From positions 1 to 7,199 of the forward strand of contig JALRFN010000143.1 of assembly GCA_023268425.1 (NCBI GenBank): a stretch of DNA of 7,199 bases, in the 5' to 3' direction. The DNA is from Burkholderiaceae bacterium (GTDB lineage Bacteria > Pseudomonadota > Gammaproteobacteria > Burkholderiales > Burkholderiaceae_C). This document shows, one piece after another, positions 1-5,417 of this stretch. Under the pieces are notes generated by a model, which ran no database searches, was not told where the DNA came from, and saw nothing but the letters and a program-made list of their open reading frames with translations. The position numbers and the translations under genes were made by a program. The first letter of the stretch is position 1; every line of letters starts with the position of its first letter.

Positions 1-1290
1 GAAGCCATCAAGGGTGCCAACTCGGGGCGCATCCACACCTTCATTGCGACCAGCCCTTTGCACATGGAGAAGAAGCTGCGCATGAGCCCCGATGAGGTCT
101 TGGAACAGGCCATTCGCGCCGTGCGCTTTGCGCGTAACCACACCGACAACATCGAGTTCAGCCCAGAAGACGGCTACCGAAGCGAGATGGATTTCTTGTG
201 TCGCGTGGTGGAGGCGGTGATCAAAGAGGGCGCCACCACCATCAATATTCCCGACACCGTGGGCTACGCGATTCCCGAGTTGTACGGTAACTTCATCAAA
301 ACGCTGCGCGAGCGCGTGCCCAATTCCGATCAAGCGATTTGGTCGGTGCATTGTCACAACGACTTGGGCATGGCCACGGCCAACTCGCTGGCGGGTGTGC
401 AAATCGGTGGCGCGCGTCAAATCGAGTGCACCATCAACGGCTTGGGCGAGCGAGCAGGCAACTGCTCTCTGGAGGAAGTGGTGATGGCGGTGAAAACACG
501 CCGGGACTACTTTGGCCTGGATGTGGCCATCGACGCTTCGCAAATCGTGCCGGCCTCGCGCTTGGTGAGCCAAACCACAGGATTTGTGGTGCAGCCCAAC
601 AAGGCCGTGGTTGGTGCCAACGCGTTTGCGCACGCCTCGGGCATTCACCAAGACGGCGTGCTCAAAGCCCGTGACACCTACGAAATCATGCGGGCTGAAG
701 ACGTGGGCTGGGCTGCGAACAAAATCGTTTTGGGCAAGCTCTCTGGTCGCAACGCTTTCAAACAGCGCTTGCAAGAACTGGGTATCGAATTGGACAGCGA
801 AGGCGAAATCAACACCGCCTTTGCACGCTTCAAGGAGTTGGCTGACCGCAAGGCTGAGATCTTTGATGAAGACATCATTGCTTTGGTCAGCGAGGAGTCT
901 GCCGCCGGAGGCCGAGACAAATACAGCTTGGTGTCGCTGAGCCAGCACAGCGAAACGGGTGAGCGCCCCCAAGCTACCGTTGTTTTTCAGGCGGACGGCA
1001 AAGAAGCGCAAGCCAACAGCGACGGCAACGGCCCGGTGGACGCCTCGTTCAAGGCCATCGAATCGGTGGTCAACAGCGGTGCCGACCTGATGCTTTACTC
1101 GGTCAATGCCATCACCTCGGGCTCAACGGAAAGCCAAGGCGAAGTCACGGTGCGTTTGCAGCGCGCTGGCCGCATCGTCAATGGGGTGGGCGCAGATCCG
1201 GACATCGTCGTGGCCTCGGCCAAGGCCTACTTGAGTGCCTTGAACAAGCTGGCCTCAGACGATGAGCGTGTGAACCCGCAAGCGGTGTGA
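1..1290 (+). CDS. leuA: 2-isopropylmalate synthase, 3' part (5' end outside window)
   Basis: This enzyme condenses acetyl-CoA with 2-oxoisovalerate to give 2-isopropylmalate, the committed step of leucine synthesis in the cytoplasm. The frame is open from base 1, so the gene starts upstream; the ATG at 58 is internal. 429 residues are visible. The family is usually slightly over 500 residues and its HxH metal motif lies near residue 202 in E. coli, so roughly 85 N-terminal residues are missing. The metal-binding HCHND is at fragment residues 117-121. It is followed by the family motif NGLGERAGN and then [10 protein letters not shown]. The last 140 or so residues form the LeuA regulatory domain, including [10 protein letters not shown], which in this family binds leucine for feedback inhibition. 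The gene ends with TGA at 1288-1290, just before a strong terminator, so it is the last gene of its transcript. The full set of HMGL-like and regulatory motifs favours LeuA over homocitrate or citramalate synthase. No frameshift is seen. Confidence 0.96.
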   Translation, partial: EAIKGANSGRIHTFIATSPLHMEKKLRMSPDEVLEQAIRAVRFARNHTDNIEFSPEDGYRSEMDFLCRVVEAVIKEGATTINIPDTVGYAIPELYGNFIKTLRERVPNSDQAIWSVHCHNDLGMATANSLAGVQIGGARQIECTINGLGERAGNCSLEEVVMAVKTRRDYFGLDVAIDASQIVPASRLVSQTTGFVVQPNKAVVGANAFAHASGIHQDGVLKARDTYEIMRAEDVGWAANKIVLGKLSGRNAFKQRLQELGIELDSEGEINTAFARFKELADRKAEIFDEDIIALVSEESAAGGRDKYSLVSLSQHSETGERPQATVVFQADGKEAQANSDGNGPVDASFKAIESVVNSGADLMLYSVNAITSGSTESQGEVTVRLQRAGRIVNGVGADPDIVVASAKAYLSALNKLASDDERVNPQAV

Positions 1291-1306
1291 GCGTTGGCTG
1301 AGACCC

Positions 1307-1341
1307 AAAAAACCGCCTCTCACGTGAGGCGGTTTTTTTTT
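1307..1341 (+). terminator. Rho-independent terminator of leuA, symmetric enough to work both ways
   Basis: A GC-rich stem pairs CCGCCTC (1313-1319) with GAGGCGG (1326-1332) around a six-base loop. It is followed by nine T residues (1333-1341) and preceded by six A residues (1307-1312). The hairpin begins 22 bases after the leuA stop. The A run on the upstream side becomes a U tract on the other strand, so the element could also stop leftward transcripts that pass the tRNA terminator. The A and T runs can also pair and lengthen the stem. Confidence 0.93.
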
Positions 1342-1386
1342 GCGCACACCCCCTGGTCTGTGTTCAAGCGGCCTCGGCCAGAGCCA

Positions 1387-1421
1387 ACAAAAAAGCCCGC
1401 TAACCAGGCGGTTGCGGGCTT
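1387..1421 (-). terminator. Rho-independent terminator of the tRNA-Ser transcript
   Basis: Read on the minus strand, AAGCCCGC (1421-1414) pairs perfectly with GCGGGCTT (1400-1393), giving an 8 bp stem. The U-rich end comes from the six A residues at plus-strand 1389-1394. Inside the loop, AACC (1413-1410) and GGTT (1405-1402) can form a second short stem. The element starts 10 bases after the encoded CCA of the tRNA, where a terminator for a single tRNA transcript is expected. Confidence 0.88.
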
Positions 1422-1431
1422 CAGTGTGACC

Positions 1432-1522
1432 TGGCGGAGAGAGCGGGATTCGAACCCGCGGTGGGCTATGAACCCACACACGCTTTCCAGGCGTGCGACT
1501 TAAACCACTCATCCATCTCTCC
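1432..1522 (-). tRNA. tRNA-Ser, anticodon GGA, with encoded CCA
   Basis: On the minus strand the sequence folds as a class II tRNA. The acceptor stem is GGAGAGA (1522-1516) with TCTCTCC (1442-1436), followed by discriminator G at 1435 and an encoded CCA at 1434-1432. The anticodon stem CACGC/GCGTG encloses the loop CTGGAAA, placing anticodon GGA at 1488-1486; it reads the serine codons UCC and UCU. The long variable arm typical of serine tRNAs is present, with stem GTGGG/CCCAC. The T arm is GCGGG-TTCGAAT-CCCGC. The mature body is 88 nt without CCA. It stands alone, downstream of the SPFH gene on the same strand, and has its own terminator. No truncated repeat of its 3' end, which would suggest use as an integration site, is visible in the window. 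Confidence 0.97.
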
Positions 1523-1534
1523 GGGAAGCCCGCC

Positions 1535-1563
1535 ATTCTAGCGGACTTTGCGTGCGGATTCAG
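1535..1563 (-). promoter_or_regulatory. Candidate promoter of tRNA-Ser
   Basis: The minus strand carries TAGAAT (1540-1535), five of six matches to the -10 consensus, 12 bases before the tRNA 5' end. With a 17-base spacer the -35 position reads CTGAAT (1563-1558), only a weak match. The bases between the -10 box and the predicted start are GGCGGGC. A GC-rich discriminator of this kind is characteristic of tRNA and rRNA promoters under stringent (ppGpp) control. The weak -35 leaves room for the alternative that the tRNA is transcribed by read-through from the SPFH operon. Confidence 0.4.
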
Positions 1564-1571
1564 TCCGCGGC

Positions 1572-2498
1572 TCAGCTCTTTGTGCCCGCGCCGCCAGTGG
1601 ATTGAATCATGCGCATGGCTGAGCCGATCAAGGCTGCGGTTTCGCCCATGTTGCTGGGCACGATCAGGGTGGACTGGGCATCGGCGGCGACTTGGCTGTA
1701 GGCTTCGACGGCTTTTTCCGCGACTTTGAGTTGCACGGCTTGTTCGCCCCCTGGAGTTTGGATGGCTTGGGCCACGCGCTCAATGGCTTCAGCCGAGGCG
1801 CGGGCCACGGCCAATATCGCCGCGGCTTCGCCTTCGGCGGAGTTGATTTGGGCTTGCTTGTCGCCCTCTGAGCGCGCGATGGCCGCTTCCCGCTCACCCG
1901 AGGCGATGTTGATTTGCTCTTGGCGACGGCCTTCAGAGGCGGCGATCAGTGCGCGCTTTTCGCGCTCGGCGGTGATTTGCGCCTGCATGGCGTGCAAGAT
2001 TTCACCGGGTGGCGTCAGGTCCTTGATCTCGTAGCGCAGCACTTTGACGCCCCAGTTCAGCGCTGCTTCGTCGATGGCCGCAACCACTTGGGCGTTGATC
2101 ATGTCGCGCTCTTCGAAGGTTTTATCAAGCTCCATGCGCCCGATCACGCTGCGCAGTGTGGTTTGCGCGAGTTGGGTGATGGCCATGACATAGTTGCTGG
2201 AGCCGTAGCTGGCGCGCTGCGGGTCGGTGACTTGGAAATACAAGATGCCATCGACTTGCAACTGTGTGTTGTCCTTGGTGATGCAGACCTGGCTGGGCAC
2301 GTCCAGGGGGATCTCTTTCAGCGAGTGCTTGTAGGCCACCCTGTCGAGAAAGGGAATGATGAAGTTCAGGCCAGCAGTTTTGGCGCCTGAGTATTTGCCC
2401 AGGCGTTCAATGACCCAGGCCGATTGCTGCGGCACGATTTTGATCGCGCGTGTGATGAACAAGACCACGACGACGGCGAAGACGATGGCGATTTCCAT
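1572..2498 (-). CDS. Stomatin/paraslipin-type SPFH membrane protein (QmcA-like)
   Basis: This 308-residue protein belongs to the SPFH (stomatin/prohibitin/flotillin/HflK-C) family, whose members form large oligomers on the membrane and organise lipid or protein microdomains, often modulating proteases. Residues 2-16 are a single hydrophobic anchor. The SPFH domain follows (about 20-185), with IVPQQSAWVIERLGKY, GLNFIIPFLDRV and LDVPSQVCITKDN, the usual paraslipin pattern. Residues about 180-250 are rich in Ala, Glu, Gln and Arg with repeated SEG/AEGE units, as expected for the family coiled coil. The start at 2498 is preferred over an open frame reaching 91 codons further up, because AGGGAG lies 7 bases before this ATG, the protein then starts directly with its anchor, and the extension would overlap the upstream NfeD-type gene out of frame. 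It is the second gene of an operon with that NfeD-type gene. E. coli QmcA and the SLP2 group are the closest named relatives; the exact client is unknown. Confidence 0.92.
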   Translation of the reverse strand: MEIAIVFAVVVVLFITRAIKIVPQQSAWVIERLGKYSGAKTAGLNFIIPFLDRVAYKHSLKEIPLDVPSQVCITKDNTQLQVDGILYFQVTDPQRASYGSSNYVMAITQLAQTTLRSVIGRMELDKTFEERDMINAQVVAAIDEAALNWGVKVLRYEIKDLTPPGEILHAMQAQITAEREKRALIAASEGRRQEQINIASGEREAAIARSEGDKQAQINSAEGEAAAILAVARASAEAIERVAQAIQTPGGEQAVQLKVAEKAVEAYSQVAADAQSTLIVPSNMGETAALIGSAMRMIQSTGGAGTKS

Positions 2499-2505
2499 GA
2501 GGTTT

Positions 2506-2511
2506 CTCCCT
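2506..2511 (-). promoter_or_regulatory. Ribosome binding site that decides the SPFH gene start
   Basis: The minus strand reads AGGGAG seven bases upstream of the ATG at 2498-2496. It lies in the 22-base gap after the stop of the preceding gene, so the SPFH gene has its own strong ribosome site within the shared message. No comparable site precedes the longer upstream open frame. Confidence 0.75.
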
Positions 2512-2520
2512 GGTTTGATT

Positions 2521-2943
2521 TCAAGTTTGTTGAGTCGGCGCAATGCGCAGGCGAGGGCCGTCGACCGCGACGATGTGGTGTGTACCCGCGAGTCGCTCAC
2601 CACTGGGGTTGGCCAGGGTGGCCACCCAGTTGGCGCCACGGTAATGTACGGTGGTGCTGCCGTCGGCTTGCCAGACCTCGACCTGCACACTTTGACCAAT
2701 GTCGGTGGCCACGGGGTCAGCCTCGACGCGGCTGCGCGCGCGGACCAGGTGCCAGATGGCCACGGCACCACCGCTGACCACCGCGGCCAGTGTGACTTGC
2801 TGTGTCAGGGTGCTGTCGGTGTAACTGAGCAAGGCGGCGGCGGCCAAGCCCAAAGCTGCCATCAACAGATAAAAAGTGCCGCTGACCAATTCGGCGCCCA
2901 CCAGCGCGATACAGGCAATCCACCACCAAGTCGTGACGCTCAT
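2521..2943 (-). CDS. Short NfeD-type membrane protein, SPFH partner
   Basis: This 140-residue protein resembles the short NfeD family (the type beside qmcA in E. coli, ybbJ). Residues about 6-67 hold two to three hydrophobic segments: the first from WWWIACIALVG, the second through FYLLMAALGLAAAALL and the third in LAAVVSGGAVAIWHLV. Residues about 80-135 form a small beta-rich soluble part with the family-like core VHYRGANWVATL and LAGTHHIVAVDG, expected to be an OB-like barrel. There is no ClpP-like serine protease domain, so this is not the long NfeD form. ATG at 2943 is preceded by AAGGGA with a 7-base spacer. Its TGA lies 22 bases before the SPFH start, so the two are almost certainly co-transcribed. 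Short NfeD proteins are thought to bind and help assemble the SPFH oligomer; that role here is inferred from family and context. Sequence similarity within this family is low, so the call rests on topology and neighbour as much as on motifs. Confidence 0.85.
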   Translation of the reverse strand: MSVTTWWWIACIALVGAELVSGTFYLLMAALGLAAAALLSYTDSTLTQQVTLAAVVSGGAVAIWHLVRARSRVEADPVATDIGQSVQVEVWQADGSTTVHYRGANWVATLANPSGERLAGTHHIVAVDGPRLRIAPTQQT

Positions 2944-2950
2944 CTTTGTT

Positions 2951-2956
2951 TCCCTT
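2951..2956 (-). promoter_or_regulatory. Ribosome binding site of the NfeD-type gene
   Basis: AAGGGA on the minus strand lies seven bases upstream of the ATG at 2943-2941. It supports this start and fits a gene translated from its own leader. Confidence 0.6.
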
Positions 2957-2967
2957 TGTCGGTTATC

Positions 2968-2981
2968 GTCAACATTTTGAC
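2968..2981. repeat. Short inverted repeat, possible operator
   Basis: GTCAA (2968-2972) and TTGAC (2977-2981) are exact inverse complements separated by four bases, CATT, giving 12 symmetric positions out of 14. The centre is about 31 bases upstream of the NfeD-type start and 114 bases upstream of the decarboxylase start. This is a plausible dimeric regulator site in a region that must be regulatory. It is short enough to occur by chance, and no specific regulator is implied. Confidence 0.3.
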
Positions 2982-3088
2982 CCCAATTCGTGTCGCTCGG
3001 CCAGTAGCGTCATGCTGGGTCTTTACACTGCGCGCTTTGGCCTCTGTGGTCGATGTTTTTCCTGTACTTTGTGGATTGCCGGTACGCC

Positions 3089-5353
3089 ATGAAATTTCGC
3101 TTCCCCATCGTCATCATTGACGAAGACTTTCGCTCTGAAAACACCTCGGGTTTGGGCATTCGTGCGCTGGCCAAAGCCATTGAAGACGAAGGTTTTGAGG
3201 TGGTCGGTGTGACCAGCTACGGCGATTTGAGCCAGTTTGCGCAGCAGCAAAGCCGAGCCAGCGCGTTCATTTTGTCGATCGACGATGAAGAGGTGCTCGG
3301 GGGGCCGGACGAAGACCCAGCCATTGCGCGGCTGCGCGCCTTCATCGAAGAAGTGCGCTGGAAGAACGCCGACGTGCCGATTTACGTTTACGGCGAGACC
3401 AAGACCTCACGGCACATGCCCAATGATGTGCTGCGCGAGTTGCACGGGTTCATCCACATGTTTGAGGACACCCCAGAGTTTGTGGCGCGTCACATCATCC
3501 GCGAAGCCAAGTCTTACCTCGAGGGCATTCAGCCGCCATTTTTTAAGGCCTTGCTGGATTACGCGGAGGATGGCTCCTACTCGTGGCACTGCCCTGGACA
3601 CTCGGGCGGCGTGGCGTTTTTGAAGAGTCCTGTGGGGCAAATGTTCCACCAATTTTTTGGCGAGAACATGCTGCGCGCGGACGTGTGTAACGCGGTCGAA
3701 GAGTTGGGCCAGTTGCTGGACCACACCGGGCCGATTGCCGAGAGCGAGCGCAACGCGGCACGCATCTTCAACGCGGACCATTGTTTCTTTGTGACCAACG
3801 GGACCAGCACCAGCAACAAGATGGTTTGGCACCACACCGTGGCCACGGGCGACGTGGTGGTGGTTGATCGCAACTGCCACAAGTCGATTTTGCACGCCAT
3901 CATCATGACCGGTGCCATTCCGGTGTTTTTGAAGCCCACGCGCAATCACTACGGCATCATCGGCCCGATTGACCGTTCGGAGTTTGACCCCGAAACCATT
4001 CGCAACAAGATCCGCGCCAATCCCTTGCTGCAAGACGTGGACGCGGACACCGTGCGTCCGCGCACCTTGACCCTGACGCAGTCGACCTACGATGGCGTGC
4101 TCTACAACACCCAGGTCATCAAAGAGCAGTTGGATGGTTTTGTGGCCAACATCCACTTTGATGAAGCGTGGTTGCCCCACGCGGCCTTTCACCCGTTTTA
4201 CGGGACTTTCCACGCCATGGGCAAAAAGCGTGCGCGTCCGCAGGAGTCGGTGGTGTACGCCACCCAGTCCATTCACAAGCTGCTGGCGGGCATCAGTCAG
4301 GCCTCGCATGTCTTGGTGCAAGATTCGCAATCGGTCAAGCTGGACAAGCACCTGTTCAACGAGTCGTACTTGATGCACACCTCGACTTCTCCGCAGTACG
4401 CCATCATCGCCAGTTGTGATGTGGCTGCGGCCATGATGGAGCCGCCGGGGGGCACTGCCTTGGTTGAAGAGTCCATCTTGGAGTGCATGGACTTTCGACG
4501 CGCCATGCGCAAGGTGGAAAAAGACTACGGCCCCAGCGACTGGTGGTTCAAGGTCTGGGGCCCCACCGATTTGGTGGAAGAAGGCTTGGGCGATGTCGAG
4601 GACTGGATGCTGGGCACGGACAAAGCCCACAACTGGCACGGCTTTGGCAAGTTGGCTGCGGGCTTCAACATGTTGGACCCCATCAAGGCCACCGTGGTGA
4701 CGCCGGGTCTGGATTTGGACGGCACCTTTGCCGACAGCGGTATTCCTGCGGCCATCGTGACCAAGTTCTTGGCCGAGCATGGTGTGGTGGTCGAGAAGAC
4801 CGGCCTCTACTCGTTCTTCATCATGTTCACCATCGGCATCACCAAAGGCCGTTGGAACTCGTTGCTGACGGCCTTGCAACAGTTCAAAGACGACTACGAC
4901 CGCAACAACCCTTTGTGGCGCGTCATGCCCGAGTTCTGCCAGCGCCACCCGCGATACGAGCGCATGGGCCTGCGCGACTTGTGTCAGTTTGTGCACGAAA
5001 CCTACGCCAAGTCCGACATCGCGCGCTTGACCACCGAGATCTACACCATGGACCTGACCCCGGCCATGCGTCCCACCGATGCCTTTGAGTGCATCGCCCA
5101 GCGCAAGACAGAGCGCGTGGCCATTGACGATTTGGAAGGGCGCGTGGCCACCAGTCTGATCACGCCTTACCCACCGGGTATCCCTTTGTTGATTCCCGGC
5201 GAGGTGTTCAACAAACGCATCGTGGATTACTTGAAGTTTTCACGCGACTTCAACCAGCAGTGTCCCGGCTTTGAAACCGACATCCATGGTTTGGTGGTCG
5301 AGACCGACGACTCGGGGGTTCAGCGCTACTGCGCCGACTGCGTGGCGACCTGA
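3089..5353 (+). CDS. PLP-dependent arginine/lysine/ornithine decarboxylase
   Basis: This cytoplasmic fold-type I decarboxylase of the AdiA/CadA/SpeC family converts a basic amino acid to its amine (agmatine, cadaverine or putrescine) with release of CO2. The 754 residues match the length of AdiA most closely. Residues about 1-135 are the receiver-like wing domain. The PLP domain shows CPGHSGG from C168, the phosphate-loop motif TNGTSTSNK at 236-244, the stacking histidine H264 in NCHKSI, D358 in HFDEAW (pyridine nitrogen) and the Schiff-base lysine K397 in SIHKLLAG. The C-terminal domain includes TPYPPGIPLLIPGE. All catalytic residues expected of the family are present. I chose the ATG at 3089 because MKFRFPIVIIDEDF is the normal family N-terminus; the ATG 12 codons upstream adds an unlikely hydrophobic stretch, and neither start has a strong ribosome site. 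No antiporter gene adjoins it, so acid-resistance use is not supported by context. Substrate cannot be fixed from sequence reading. The protein ends in CADCVAT, a CxxC close to the C-terminus. Confidence 0.93.
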   Translation: MKFRFPIVIIDEDFRSENTSGLGIRALAKAIEDEGFEVVGVTSYGDLSQFAQQQSRASAFILSIDDEEVLGGPDEDPAIARLRAFIEEVRWKNADVPIYVYGETKTSRHMPNDVLRELHGFIHMFEDTPEFVARHIIREAKSYLEGIQPPFFKALLDYAEDGSYSWHCPGHSGGVAFLKSPVGQMFHQFFGENMLRADVCNAVEELGQLLDHTGPIAESERNAARIFNADHCFFVTNGTSTSNKMVWHHTVATGDVVVVDRNCHKSILHAIIMTGAIPVFLKPTRNHYGIIGPIDRSEFDPETIRNKIRANPLLQDVDADTVRPRTLTLTQSTYDGVLYNTQVIKEQLDGFVANIHFDEAWLPHAAFHPFYGTFHAMGKKRARPQESVVYATQSIHKLLAGISQASHVLVQDSQSVKLDKHLFNESYLMHTSTSPQYAIIASCDVAAAMMEPPGGTALVEESILECMDFRRAMRKVEKDYGPSDWWFKVWGPTDLVEEGLGDVEDWMLGTDKAHNWHGFGKLAAGFNMLDPIKATVVTPGLDLDGTFADSGIPAAIVTKFLAEHGVVVEKTGLYSFFIMFTIGITKGRWNSLLTALQQFKDDYDRNNPLWRVMPEFCQRHPRYERMGLRDLCQFVHETYAKSDIARLTTEIYTMDLTPAMRPTDAFECIAQRKTERVAIDDLEGRVATSLITPYPPGIPLLIPGEVFNKRIVDYLKFSRDFNQQCPGFETDIHGLVVETDDSGVQRYCADCVAT

Positions 5354-5363
5354 GGTCAGCACA

Positions 5364-5417
5364 CCAACGCGCGCGAAACGGTCGGCTCTAGCCCCTGGCG
5401 CCGCTCGCGTTGGACTT
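5364..5417 (+). terminator. Candidate terminator between convergent decarboxylase and kinase genes
   Basis: CCAACGCG (5364-5371) pairs perfectly with CGCGTTGG (5406-5413). After a C/T mismatch (5372 and 5405), GCG (5373-5375) pairs with CGC (5402-5404). The loop of about 26 bases is large, and the stem is followed by ACTTTTAA, only four T residues. It begins 10 bases after the decarboxylase stop and ends against the stop codon of the opposing kinase gene. It is the only strong fold in this 64-base convergent gap. The large loop and short T tract make termination efficiency doubtful. Confidence 0.4.

Larger units (their letters stand above)
2944..3088. promoter_or_regulatory. Divergent intergenic region between the NfeD-SPFH operon and the decarboxylase gene
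   Basis: These 145 bases separate two genes that read away from each other, so the promoters of both should lie here. I could not find a convincing sigma-70 pair for either direction. TTGACC at 2977-2982 (plus) and TTGACG at 2972-2967 (minus) look like -35 boxes, but neither has a good -10 at 16-18 bases. TTTACACT around 3022-3029 (plus) resembles a -10 with no matching -35. No strong Shine-Dalgarno precedes the decarboxylase start either. Control by an activator or an alternative sigma factor is possible but not shown. Confidence 0.45.

Noticed and set aside
1432..1522. tRNA-Ser as an integration site for a mobile element
   Set aside because: No integrase gene, no duplicated tRNA 3' end and no composition break are seen in the window.
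1255..1536. 93-codon leftward open frame
   Set aside because: It covers the tRNA-Ser gene, both terminators and the leuA end, so it cannot be a real protein gene.
2499..2771. 91-codon N-terminal extension of the SPFH gene
   Set aside because: It overlaps the NfeD-type gene in another frame, has Pro/Ala/Thr/Ser-rich content unlike the family, and lacks a ribosome site. The ATG at 2498 has one.
2968..2981. FNR/CRP-type binding site
   Set aside because: The half-sites are in the reverse order and sequence to the FNR consensus TTGAT-N4-ATCAA, so only an unnamed dyad can be claimed.
3053..3088. Twelve-codon upstream start for the decarboxylase
   Set aside because: The added residues are not part of the family N-terminus, and no ribosome site supports them.
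2356..3120. 254-codon rightward open frame across the NfeD-SPFH genes and the intergenic region
   Set aside because: It is antisense to two recognisable genes with good ribosome sites and shows no domain. It also runs into the decarboxylase start in a different frame.
3407..4996. 529-codon open frame antisense to the decarboxylase gene
   Set aside because: It lies wholly inside a gene with a complete set of catalytic motifs. Its product is rich in His, Val, Gln and Arg with no recognisable domain, which is typical of the antisense frame of GC-rich genes. Its length alone is not evidence.
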